The notes under the pieces were generated by a model. It was not told the DNA's origin and made no database searches. It saw nothing but the letters and a program-made list of their open reading frames with translations. A DNA stretch of 64,000 nucleotides from Paenibacillus taichungensis. Its GTDB lineage: Bacteria; Bacillota; Bacilli; Paenibacillales; Paenibacillaceae. A program made the position numbers and the translations under genes. The stretch covers positions 1 to 64,000 of the forward strand of contig NZ_QEVW01000014.1 of NCBI RefSeq assembly GCF_003287275.1, written 5' to 3'. How positions within the stretch are numbered: position 1 is the first letter of the stretch; each line of letters starts with the position of its first letter. This document shows positions 53,164 through 60,778 of this stretch, in pieces.

Positions 53164-53508
53164 ATGGGAATTAACACCATTGTTCTAGTCGTTTTTTTAT
53201 TTCTTATTCTCATCTTATTAGTTCGCGTCATTAGCTTACAGACACAGTTGAATGAATTGAAAAGGGATGTTGAACGTCTGGAGAATAGTTCAGGCCTTAA
53301 CACACACTCCCCTCTCAGTTATAACAATTCTGCAGTGAATATATCTCCACTTCCACCGGCAAAGGCTGGGCTGACTGAACTTGATAAAGAATTGCAGGCA
53401 CTTGCACAACAGGGCAAAAAAATAATAGCAATCAAAAAGGCTCGTGAAGCCAGAAACCTGTCTCTTAAAGAAGCCAAAGATTACGTTGAGTCTCTTGAAC
53501 GCCTGTAA
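53164..53508 (+). CDS. Membrane-anchored protein with L7/L12-like C-terminal domain
   Basis: Protein of 114 residues. An N-terminal transmembrane helix (INTIVLVVFLFLILILLVRV) is followed by a short coiled coil (LQTQLNELKRDVERLENSSG), a Pro/Ser-rich linker, and a tail reading GKKIIAIKKAREARNLSLKE, AKDYVESLE. That tail matches the ribosomal L7/L12 C-terminal fold pattern (K-x-x-x-IKxxR-x-x-x-x-LxLKEAKxxVE). Such small proteins occur in Bacillota; their role is not known to me. It could bind translation GTPases or other partners at the membrane. Confidence 0.7.
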   Translation: MGINTIVLVVFLFLILILLVRVISLQTQLNELKRDVERLENSSGLNTHSPLSYNNSAVNISPLPPAKAGLTELDKELQALAQQGKKIIAIKKAREARNLSLKEAKDYVESLERL

Positions 53509-53530
53509 TTAATGAGTTTAGATGGACTTC

Positions 53531-53613
53531 CCAACTCCCTGCAAAGGTTTTGCTTTCAGTTGTTTCATAGTTTGACTGGAAACAACGATCTTCGTGGGGA
53601 GTTTACTTTTTTC
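53531..53613 (+). terminator. Nested hairpin, possible terminator
   Basis: AACTCCC (53533) pairs with GGGAGTT (53597), and inside it GTTGTTTC pairs with GAAACAAC; TACTTTTTTC follows. The large loop makes it weaker than a standard terminator. Confidence 0.45.
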
Positions 53614-53630
53614 TAAAGACATGATAAAGT

Positions 53631-53652
53631 TATTTCAATATTTATAGAAATA
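53631..53652. promoter_or_regulatory. ArsR-type half-symmetric operator upstream of arsR-like gene
   Basis: TATTTC...GAAATA spaced by 10 bp, related to the perfect repeat at 53974. It lies 29 bp before the repressor start. Confidence 0.45.
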
Positions 53653-53680
53653 AGAAATAAAGACGAAAGGACCGATTTTG

Positions 53681-53965
53681 ATGCAATCCAAGTCGATTGA
53701 AACTGAACAGGCCGTCAAAATTCATAAAGCTCTGGGTGAACAAACGAGATATAAAATCATTCAGATCCTTTCGGGTGAAAGCAACCTGTGCCCAGCTGAT
53801 TTGGAGAATCGGCTTGTGACCGTAGCACTCTCCACTTTATCTCATCACCTGAAACAACTTTCCGATTGTGGTTTGTTGACCTCACAAAAGAAAGGTACGT
53901 ATATTTACTACAGTCTGAATACGGACACGGTACAGAGATTCGCTCCTTATCTGTTGGAGAAGTGA
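53681..53965 (+). CDS. ArsR-family repressor
   Basis: Winged-helix repressor of 94 residues: IHKALGEQTRYKIIQILSGE, LCPADLENRL, the recognition helix VALSTLSHHLKQLSDCGLLT, and the wing SQKKGTYIYYSLN. The CxC metal motif of classic ArsR is absent (single Cys in NLCPA and SDCG), so it may sense something other than arsenite. ATG 53681 follows GAAAGGACCG. The next gene on the same strand is an MFS efflux pump, and related A+T-rich inverted repeats flank both genes, so it probably controls itself and the pump. Confidence 0.85.
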   Translation: MQSKSIETEQAVKIHKALGEQTRYKIIQILSGESNLCPADLENRLVTVALSTLSHHLKQLSDCGLLTSQKKGTYIYYSLNTDTVQRFAPYLLEK

Positions 53966-53973
53966 AATTTTTG

Positions 53974-54005
53974 TTTTATATTTCTATAATACTAGAAATA
54001 TAAAA
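53974..54005. promoter_or_regulatory. Perfect 13-bp inverted repeat, probable ArsR operator
   Basis: TTTTATATTTCTA (53974-53986) and TAGAAATATAAAA (53993-54005) are exact inverted copies with a 6-bp spacer. It lies between arsR-like gene and the MFS gene. Without a T-run it is more likely an operator than a terminator. Confidence 0.65.
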
Positions 54006-54154
54006 TCAATGATTAGTAATGCTACCTAGTCCGCTGAGCCTTATCATAGTCGCATAAATACCCTTTTGCTATAACACGCGGTACATTTGATAAGTTAAGT
54101 ACTCGCTTTGCCTCATTGGTAGATTAGTTTTATCTTAATCCTGTTCTCTCGTCT

Positions 54155-54182
54155 TTATTTCTATATTTCTAAAAATATAATA
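54155..54182. promoter_or_regulatory. ArsR-type site next to the MFS start
   Basis: TATATTTCTA followed by AAAATATAA resembles one and a half arms of the 53974 repeat, 30-55 bp before the MFS start codon. The gap 53966-54210 otherwise holds no gene. Confidence 0.45.
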
Positions 54183-54210
54183 ATTACAATCAGAAAGAGG
54201 TTATATACTC

Positions 54211-55392
54211 ATGTCTAACACATGGAAAATCTATGTCCTGGCCTTGGTCAGCTTTCTTGTAGGGACCTCCGAATATGTCATTGCGGGCATTCTGGATCGG
54301 ATCTCGGACACCATGAATATATCGTTGATTGCTGCGGGACAGCTGATCACAATCTTTTCACTCGTTTATGCACTCGGTACGCCCATCATCATTGCCTTAA
54401 CATCCCGCATGGACCGAAGAAAGCTGCTGCTATACTTTCTGGGACTTTTTGTTGCAGGTAACGTTTTGGCCTACCTGTTACCTGGATATGGACTCTTTAT
54501 CGCCGCACGTGTCCTCATGGCGCTGGGAGCCGGAGTTGTTGTTGTAACTGCCTTGACAGTCGCTTCCAAAATAGCGCCCGCAGGCAAACAGGCCAGCTCA
54601 ATCGCAACGGTCATTACAGGGTTTACCGCATCTCTGATCGTGGGAGTTCCACTGGGAAGAATGGTCGCTGCAGCTTGGGATTGGAAACTGATTTTTGCAG
54701 GTATCGCGATTTTGGGCGTGATTGCCATGATTGTTATTGCATCTACGATTCCCCCATCTGAAGGTGAAGCACCCGTTCCTTTGAGAAAACAATTAGCGCT
54801 CCTCAAACAACCTCGTATTGGATTTGCGCTGCTTGTCAGCTTTTTCTGGTTAGGAGGCTATTCTATTGCGTATACCTACATTTCACCCTACTTGGTATCT
54901 GTTGCAGGCATGAGCGAAACGTTGTTAAGTTCCGCTTTGCTGGCTTTTGGGATCGCAAGTCTGATTGGTTCCAAATCGGGAGGGTACAGCGCAGATCGTA
55001 TGGGGGTAAAGAGAACACTCATCCTGGGAATGGCCTTGCATGTCATAAGTCTGCTGATGCTGAACATCACGGCTCATTCAGGTATGGCCATCTTCATTGT
55101 GTTAATTCTATGGTCCTTCTCCGCCTGGTCTTCCGGCCCAACACAGCAATATAATCTGGTTACAATGGCTCCAGAATCGTCCGGGATTATGTTAAGTCTG
55201 AACAGTTCCGTTATGCAGCTCGCCATGGCTGCGGGTGCTGGTATTGGGGGAATCGCCGTCAGCGCAGTTTCATTGTCATCTATCACCTGGATAGGAGCTG
55301 CAGGGGTGGTCATTGCAATGATCATCATCATACTTGCCTATCGTCCGGCAGTTACCACAACAGCTCAGACCGAATCTTCCAATGTGGCATAA
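54211..55392 (+). CDS. MFS efflux transporter (DHA1 type)
   Basis: Twelve-helix major facilitator of 393 residues. Helix 1 carries FLVGTSEYVIAGILDRIS, loop 2-3 carries SRMDRRKLLLYFLGLF, helix 4 LFIAARVLMALGAGVVVVTA, helix 5 GFTASLIVGVPLGRMVAAAW (antiporter motif C-like), and loop 8-9 GGYSADRMGVKRTLI. It is of the AraJ/YdhP-like drug-efflux group. AAAGAGGTT lies before the ATG. Regulation by the ArsR-type repressor is inferred from shared sites. Substrate unknown. Confidence 0.87.
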   Translation: MSNTWKIYVLALVSFLVGTSEYVIAGILDRISDTMNISLIAAGQLITIFSLVYALGTPIIIALTSRMDRRKLLLYFLGLFVAGNVLAYLLPGYGLFIAARVLMALGAGVVVVTALTVASKIAPAGKQASSIATVITGFTASLIVGVPLGRMVAAAWDWKLIFAGIAILGVIAMIVIASTIPPSEGEAPVPLRKQLALLKQPRIGFALLVSFFWLGGYSIAYTYISPYLVSVAGMSETLLSSALLAFGIASLIGSKSGGYSADRMGVKRTLILGMALHVISLLMLNITAHSGMAIFIVLILWSFSAWSSGPTQQYNLVTMAPESSGIMLSLNSSVMQLAMAAGAGIGGIAVSAVSLSSITWIGAAGVVIAMIIIILAYRPAVTTTAQTESSNVA

Positions 55393-55428
55393 TGGAGCGT
55401 AAGCTCAAGAATAAAATGAAACCACGCA

Positions 55429-55470
55429 AAAAGAGAGGCACTGTAACATTACAGTCGCCTCTCTTTCTTA
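55429..55470. terminator. Bidirectional terminator between MFS and SDR genes
   Basis: AAAGAGAGGC and GCCTCTCTTT are perfect inverted copies with an inner GTAA/TTAC pair; T-runs lie on both strands. It separates convergent genes. Confidence 0.85.
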
Positions 55471-55488
55471 TTCCGTTTGATGAATGCC

Positions 55489-56244
55489 TTATTGTGCAGT
55501 TACAGCACCATCAATGGGATATACAGCACCATTAATATAAGGAGCTTCGTCTCCCAGCAGGAAGGATACCAGATTGGCAATCTCTTCAGGCTTACCGAGA
55601 CGACCGGACGGAATGCTATCAAGGGTTGCTTTGAATACTTCAGGATTATCCTTACCAAACTGAACCACCATTGGAGTTTCAATCGTACCTGGGGCAATAG
55701 CATTCACACGAATGTTTTCTTTGCCATACTCAATGGCCGCAGTACGTGTTAGTCCAACTACGCCATGCTTTGTCGCTGCATAAGGTGCAACTGCTTGAAC
55801 ACCCACAATTCCTGCTGTAGATGCCGTATTGACGATGGAACCACCGCCAGTTTTGAGCATTTCGGTAATCACATACTTCAATCCGTAAAATACACTTCTC
55901 AGGTTAATATCAATGATTTGGTCAAACTGCTCGATAGTATGCTCAATTAGTTTGACACCAGGACCAGCGATCCCGGCATTATTGAAGAACATGTCGATTC
56001 GACCGAATTCCTCGATCGTTTTGTTAACATAATTCTCTACCTCGTTCGCCTTGCTTACATCTGTTTGTACAAAAATGGCTTTACCGCCCAGCTTCTCAAT
56101 CTGTTTTACAGTTTCCTGACCCGTCTCTGCCACGAGATCAACGACCACAATAAATGCGCCCTTCTCTGCCAGCTTCAGTGCAGTCGCTTGGCCCAATCCA
56201 CTTCCTGCTCCAGTGATAATTGCTACTTTTCCTTTGTGACTCAT
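55489..56244 (-). CDS. Short-chain dehydrogenase/reductase
   Basis: NAD(P)-dependent oxidoreductase of 251 residues. Cofactor motif TGAGSGLG at the N-terminus, acidic VVVDLVAETG (Asp suggesting NAD preference), NNAG, catalytic Ser in NTASTAGIVG and YAATK, and the C-terminal GxxxYPIDGA. ATG 56244 follows TGGAGGAGAT. Monocistronic by appearance. Substrate not predictable. The upstream gap 56260-56582 is A+T-rich, with no gene and no clear terminator for poxB. Confidence 0.9.
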   Translation of the reverse strand: MSHKGKVAIITGAGSGLGQATALKLAEKGAFIVVVDLVAETGQETVKQIEKLGGKAIFVQTDVSKANEVENYVNKTIEEFGRIDMFFNNAGIAGPGVKLIEHTIEQFDQIIDINLRSVFYGLKYVITEMLKTGGGSIVNTASTAGIVGVQAVAPYAATKHGVVGLTRTAAIEYGKENIRVNAIAPGTIETPMVVQFGKDNPEVFKATLDSIPSGRLGKPEEIANLVSFLLGDEAPYINGAVYPIDGAVTAQ

Positions 56245-56582
56245 TTTGATCTCCTCCATGTGTGTTCGTCATCTGTCATCGGATCGATTAATTCGATATG
56301 AAGCGGTATTGCGTTGGAATGCAACATATGTAGGGTAAAAAGCCTTGAATCCTGCCTGACTTTACCTATTTTAAAGGAGTTTCAATTTAAAAACAAACCA
56401 TATAATATGAATACATACTATATAATTCATCACATTCCACACATCTCAAGAAGGAGAACTCCTTAATAAAAGCGTGTAACATTCCCCTTCTTTTTAGTGA
56501 GATGTACAGTATATTTTCATGCATTTACTTTGTCGGAACGCCGGTGGAACATGTTGCGATATTGCTAAGGAAAACCTAATAC

Positions 56583-58310
56583 TTATCTTAGAAAATTCGT
56601 TTTGGCCAGCTCGATCAGCTCATCGCCACGCCCATTCAGCACCGCCTTCATCATCCATAAGGTGAAGCCTTCGGCCTGTTTTATATTAATCTTCGGAGGC
56701 AGGGACAGTTCCTGACGGTTCACCACAACATCAATCAGAACAGGGCCATCATGCTGCAATGCACGCTCTACAGCCCCTTCCAGATCAGCTGGATCTTCAA
56801 CCCGTATCCCTTCCAGGCCCATCGCTTGAGCTACCATAGCAAAGTTGGGGTTTACGAGATCGGTACCGGATTCAAGCAATCCGGCAGCTTTCATCTCCAG
56901 TTCAACAAAACTGAGTGCACCGTTGTTAAACACGACAACTTTTATTGGGAGATTATGCTGTTTAAGCGTCAGAAGATCACCCATCAGCATGGCAATGCCA
57001 CCATCACCAGATAATGAAATCACTTGTCTTCCCGGATCAGACACTTGCGCTCCAATCGCCTGTGGAAGAGCATTTGCCATGGTGCCATGACTGAATGAAC
57101 CTAACAAACGGCGATTGCGGCTCATTTCAATATAGCGAGCTGCCCATACCGTAGGTGTACCTACATCGCAGGTGAAGATTGCATTTTCTGCTGCAGCATT
57201 GCTGATGACCTTGGTTAAATACTGAGGATGAATTGGCGTTTTTCCGGGTTTACCTACGGCAAGCTCATCCAATTCCTTACGAACTTTCTCGTAACGTTCC
57301 ACACTTTTATGCAAATGTTTGTCGCTATGCTCTTCCGTAAGATAAGGTAATAATGTTTCAATGGTAGCTTTCACATCTCCGCACACTCCATAATCGAGCT
57401 TTGTACGGCGACCAAGGTGTGAAGACTGAATATCTACTTGAAGTACAACCGCATCTTCCGGGAAGAATTGGCGGTACGGAAAATCTGTTCCCAACATCAG
57501 GAGCACATCACAGTCCATCATGGCATGATAACCGGAGGAATACCCGATTAATCCCGTGAGTCCCACCGAATACGGGTTATCATATTCCAGATATTCCTTG
57601 CCTCGCAAAGCAATGACCATAGGGGATTTTAAGCGATCACAGAGCTGCATCAGAGGTTCACGCGCACTGGCGCAGCCTGCACCACACAGCAACGTTATTT
57701 TTTTTCCTTGATTCAGGAATTCCGCCAGTTTCCGCAGTTCAGGTTCGGAAGGGTGTACGACAGGATGTGTGGCATGATACACATGCTCCGGCACGGGCAA
57801 ATCAGCCGCTTCCAAAGCCGCTACATCACCAGGCAATATAATGACGGAAACGCCTGAACGTGAGACTGCGGTCTGAAGCGCCATCGTAAAGGAACGCGGC
57901 ATCTGTTTGGCCGTTGTAATGACTTCGCAATAATGACTGCATTCCTGAAACAAATACTCTGGATGAGTCGCCTGGAAATATTCACTCCCGATCTCATCAC
58001 TTGGAATATGAGCAGCTATGGCAAGTACCGGAACACGGTTCCGATGACAGTCATACAGACCGTTAATCAAATGCATGTTTCCCGGTCCGCTGCTGCCCGC
58101 ACATACGGCAATACTTCCGCTCACTTGGGCATCTGCCCCAGCTGCAAAAGCAGCCACTTCCTCATGGCGGACATGAATCCATTCAATTTTACCCGAACGA
58201 CGGATGGAATCGAGTACCGCATTCAAGGAGTCTCCAACGATACCATAGATGCGTTTGACGCCTGCGTTCAATAGTGCTTCGACCAGAACGTCTGCAATTG
58301 TTTTTTTCAT
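56583..58310 (-). CDS. poxB: Pyruvate oxidase / pyruvate:quinone oxidoreductase PoxB
   Basis: Thiamine- and FAD-dependent enzyme of 575 residues that converts pyruvate to acetate and CO2 and passes electrons to the quinone pool. It aligns along its whole length with E. coli PoxB (572 residues): RHEEVAAFAAGADAQ with Glu50, CAGSSGPGNMHLINGLYDCH, LRGKEYLEYDNPYSVGLTGL, FTCDVGTPTVWAARY, the thiamine motif GDGGIAMLMGDLLTL...FNN, and the membrane-binding C-terminus GFTLWMMKAVLNGRGDELIE, LAKTNFLR. AAAGGAGACC precedes the ATG. In Bacillus the YdaP homologue is stress-induced; no SigB promoter could be confirmed here. Confidence 0.93.
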   Translation of the reverse strand: MKKTIADVLVEALLNAGVKRIYGIVGDSLNAVLDSIRRSGKIEWIHVRHEEVAAFAAGADAQVSGSIAVCAGSSGPGNMHLINGLYDCHRNRVPVLAIAAHIPSDEIGSEYFQATHPEYLFQECSHYCEVITTAKQMPRSFTMALQTAVSRSGVSVIILPGDVAALEAADLPVPEHVYHATHPVVHPSEPELRKLAEFLNQGKKITLLCGAGCASAREPLMQLCDRLKSPMVIALRGKEYLEYDNPYSVGLTGLIGYSSGYHAMMDCDVLLMLGTDFPYRQFFPEDAVVLQVDIQSSHLGRRTKLDYGVCGDVKATIETLLPYLTEEHSDKHLHKSVERYEKVRKELDELAVGKPGKTPIHPQYLTKVISNAAAENAIFTCDVGTPTVWAARYIEMSRNRRLLGSFSHGTMANALPQAIGAQVSDPGRQVISLSGDGGIAMLMGDLLTLKQHNLPIKVVVFNNGALSFVELEMKAAGLLESGTDLVNPNFAMVAQAMGLEGIRVEDPADLEGAVERALQHDGPVLIDVVVNRQELSLPPKINIKQAEGFTLWMMKAVLNGRGDELIELAKTNFLR

Positions 58311-58432
58311 GACAGGTCGGTCTCCTTTATTCGCTTATTTTGAGTTATGTTTCCACCGCGTTAAACTACCTATTCTTTTACCCCAATCTTTTGAAATTAG
58401 AAACAAATTCATATGTATTTATGGATATATAC

Positions 58433-58466
58433 AAAAATCCGCTTGTCATGGACTGACAAACGGATC
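58433..58466 (-). terminator. Minus-strand terminator after the second SDR gene
   Basis: ATCCGTTTGTCA and TGACAAGCGGAT (one mismatch) form a stem, and TTTTTG follows on the minus strand. It lies between the SDR gene and poxB. Confidence 0.8.
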
Positions 58467-58511
58467 ATGCGCTACTATGGTTTAAAATGCGTACATTGCA
58501 TATTAGCCAAA

Positions 58512-59273
58512 TTAAATGGCGGGCATCACATTGCCACCACTGACCGGGATATAAGCTCCTGTAATAAAAGAGGACAGGTCGGATGCCAGAAATGCTACGG
58601 CATTGGCAATTTCCTGATCTTCCCCCCTACGTTTCAGCGGTACAGTTTGAATATAGCCCTCATCATGCCCCGACTCGTTGTTGCGGTCGCGTTCACTGAT
58701 CGTCCATCCAGGCGCAACCTGGTTGACCGTAATTTGATACTCGCCTACCTCTTTCGCCAGTACACGGTACAAACCATCCATTCCGCGTTTTCCCGCTGTA
58801 TATGCAGACTGGGTAGCAAAATTCTGCATCGCACATTCCGTATTGATACCAATGAATCGACCAGCTCTCGCTTCTTTCATATAAGGAATGAATGCTTTGG
58901 CAAGATACACACTCTGCATCACACAAGATTCGAACTGACTTATATAATCATCCGGTGATTGTTCCAGCACCGTTGTCCAGGCATATTGTATAACTGCATT
59001 GGCAACTACGATATCCACATCGCCAAGGCTGGACTGGATTTCATCCCGCAACCGAAATGTCGTATCCTGCTTCGTGATGTCGCCCTGAACAATGAGGGTT
59101 CTCCGACCGATGGCTTCAATCTCAGCCTGAAGCTCTTTAGCCTTCGTTTCATTATTTATGTAATGCAGCGCGAGATCAGCACCACAATCTGCCAACGTAC
59201 GTGCAATGACCCTTCCCAATTGACCAGTTGCGCCTGTTACCAGTGCTGTCTTACCTGTAAGATCCAATTTCAT
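58512..59273 (-). CDS. Short-chain dehydrogenase/reductase, atypical NNAG motif
   Basis: SDR-fold protein of 253 residues. Cofactor motif TGATGQLG, ALHYINNETKAKELQ (NADP-type region), DIVVANAVIQYAWTT where NNAG is replaced by ANAV, IGINTECAMQNFATQSAYTA with YTAGK, and C-terminal ITGAYIPVSGGNVMPAI. The catalytic Tyr-Lys pair is intact; the usual active-site Ser may be Thr or Asn in INTEC. GGAGGGGAC is the ribosome binding site. Substrate unknown. Confidence 0.86.
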   Translation of the reverse strand: MKLDLTGKTALVTGATGQLGRVIARTLADCGADLALHYINNETKAKELQAEIEAIGRRTLIVQGDITKQDTTFRLRDEIQSSLGDVDIVVANAVIQYAWTTVLEQSPDDYISQFESCVMQSVYLAKAFIPYMKEARAGRFIGINTECAMQNFATQSAYTAGKRGMDGLYRVLAKEVGEYQITVNQVAPGWTISERDRNNESGHDEGYIQTVPLKRRGEDQEIANAVAFLASDLSSFITGAYIPVSGGNVMPAI

Positions 59274-59430
59274 AGGGACAGTCCCCTCCTTTGAGCCACA
59301 TGTGTAATCACGAAATTTAGCGATGAAGAAAGAAGGATTTCAAATGATTTCAATCTCATTAATTAAACTGGAAAACGCTTTCGGATTTCAGTGGAATTCT
59401 ATGATCGGTTCAATGAGATTTATCACTTCT

Positions 59431-59736
59431 TTACTCTCCGTGCTGAATGAGATCGATTTCCTGGAAGCGACTAACTTCCTTTTCCCAACGTTCTTCTACA
59501 TATTGGCGGTGAACCGGATGATCATTGTATGCATCATACGCTGCCTGATTGGCGAATACCATTGAAAAACTATAGTCAAATTCATTTTTTTCGCTCACCT
59601 GACGCAGGATCTGGAATTGCTCTACACCGGGAATATTCGCCAGTGCATCCGCACTCTCTTTCAAAAATGCCTCTGCCTCGGGTGTATCTTTACCTGCGTA
59701 AAGTGTAAACGTTACCATATGATTGATGCTGCTCAT
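59431..59736 (-). CDS. Dabb (stress-responsive A/B barrel) domain protein
   Basis: Small protein of 101 residues with the dimeric ferredoxin-like Dabb fold: HMVTFTLYAGKDTPEAEAFL, ANIPGVEQFQILRQVSEKNE, FDYSFSMVFANQAAYDAYND and HPVHRQYVEERWEKEV. The D-Y-D...HPxHxxYV motif is typical. ATG 59736 follows GGAGGAGGAAA. Function in bacteria is mostly unknown; some relatives are stress-induced. Confidence 0.87.
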   Translation of the reverse strand: MSSINHMVTFTLYAGKDTPEAEAFLKESADALANIPGVEQFQILRQVSEKNEFDYSFSMVFANQAAYDAYNDHPVHRQYVEERWEKEVSRFQEIDLIQHGE

Positions 59737-59900
59737 CTCTATTTCCTCCTCCAATATGTCTGACTCTGTTTTCTAGTGTACATCCGAAAGTGTTGTAAGC
59801 GCAATAATTGGTTGAATTAATTTTAGAGGAAATGAATATGTACGGGTGTTAGAATTACTTTTAACTCTGAACTACGTGAGTTTCCTATCGGCATGCATGC

Positions 59901-59934
59901 AAAAAAACCTCAGGATTAATCCCGAGGTTTTCTT
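59901..59934 (-). terminator. Terminator of the L31 gene
   Basis: AAACCTCAGGATT and AATCCCGAGGTTT pair with one mismatch around a minimal loop; TTTTTGC follows on the minus strand. It lies 17 bp after the rpmE2 stop. Confidence 0.85.
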
Positions 59935-59950
59935 GTAATGGTTGGACAAC

Positions 59951-60199
59951 CTATTTGATGTTGTATTTACGGTTAAATTTATCAACACGACCACCGATGT
60001 CCACGTTTCTTTGTTTACCAGTGAAGAATGGGTGGGATGCGGAGCTAGTGTCCACACGGATTACTGGGTAAGTGTTACCATCTTCCCATTCCATTGTTTC
60101 GTTCGAGAATTTAGTCGAAGAACTCAGGAATTTGTAATCAGCACTTGCATCGAAGAAAATTACTGTTTGTGTCTTTGGATGGATATCAGCTTTTGGCAT
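59951..60199 (-). CDS. rpmE2: 50S ribosomal protein L31 type B
   Basis: Ribosomal protein of 82 residues, MPKADIHPKTQTVIFFDASA and later SSASHPFFTGKQRNVDIGGR, VDKFNRKYNIK. It lacks the CxxC zinc ligands of type A L31, so it is the zinc-independent form. In B. subtilis the equivalent (YtiA) is derepressed by Zur under zinc starvation. I could not find a convincing Zur box in 60200-60343, though a TATAAT-like -10 is present. AAAGGAGTG is the ribosome binding site. It is monocistronic. Confidence 0.95.
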   Translation of the reverse strand: MPKADIHPKTQTVIFFDASADYKFLSSSTKFSNETMEWEDGNTYPVIRVDTSSASHPFFTGKQRNVDIGGRVDKFNRKYNIK

Positions 60200-60343
60200 A
60201 ATCTATTTACACTCCTTTAATATGGGTACTTCTTAGAATAGAACTAAACTTTATTATACTCTTTTTTTGGACGAAGTACCAGTCGGAATTGAAGAAACGA
60301 TAAATATTTTACAATTCACTATGATTTGCACAGGTTTCAGAGT

Positions 60344-60610
60344 TCAAGTTAAGCCCTTCTCCAATACATTTAGCATATATTCCAACGCTTCAAGTTCATC
60401 TCTTCCCCGTGTCTGCAATCTCACCACACTGCCATGTCGAATGGGAAGAAGCGCCATTCCGAGCAGGCTTTTGACATCTACACGATGCTCATGATTCGCA
60501 TCCATAAATGACAATGAAATATCCGAGGCAAATCGCGAAGCTTGTGAAGATACAGACATCAGATCATCCCGGTGGAAATCAGAGTGAATCATAAATTCAT
60601 GTGTTCTCAC
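60344..60610 (-). CDS. HPr-like phosphocarrier protein with altered active site
   Basis: Protein of 88 residues with the HPr fold plan. The usual active-site GLHARPA is replaced by DFHRDDLM, so a His is retained at the right place but the Arg-Pro pair is lost. The regulatory-serine helix KSLLGMALLPIRHG corresponds to KSIMGVMSLGIPKG of HPr, with the Ser present. The end, GRDELEALEYMLNVLEKGL, matches the HPr terminal helix. GTG 60610 follows AAAGGA. No PTS enzyme I is near. It is more likely a regulatory HPr relative (Crh-like role) than a sugar-transport carrier. Confidence 0.75.
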   Translation of the reverse strand: MRTHEFMIHSDFHRDDLMSVSSQASRFASDISLSFMDANHEHRVDVKSLLGMALLPIRHGSVVRLQTRGRDELEALEYMLNVLEKGLT

Positions 60611-60736
60611 AAATTTCAGTTCCTTTCGCTAGATGCTATTCAACCAATTTGGTGTGTATAATTTTATATATTAAAATCTTCAAGCATTATACCACGTTAT
60701 GGAAGCTTGTTTAATCCTTTTATGGCGAAAAATACA

Positions 60737-60769
60737 AAAAAAGAAACCCTAAACATCAGGGCTTCTTTG
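60737..60769 (-). terminator. Terminator of the aguA-dehydrogenase operon
   Basis: AAAGAAGCCCT and AGGGTTTCTTT pair with one mismatch, and TTTTTTGTA follows on the minus strand. It lies 10 bp after the dehydrogenase stop. Confidence 0.85.
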
Positions 60770-60778
60770 AAAATAAAT

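Noticed and set aside
58413..58958. Plus-strand open frame of 181 codons
   Set aside because: Antisense to the second SDR gene and crossing its terminator; no start signal.
60200..60343. Zur box upstream of L31B
   Set aside because: No stretch matched the expected inverted repeat beyond what chance A+T-rich sequence gives.
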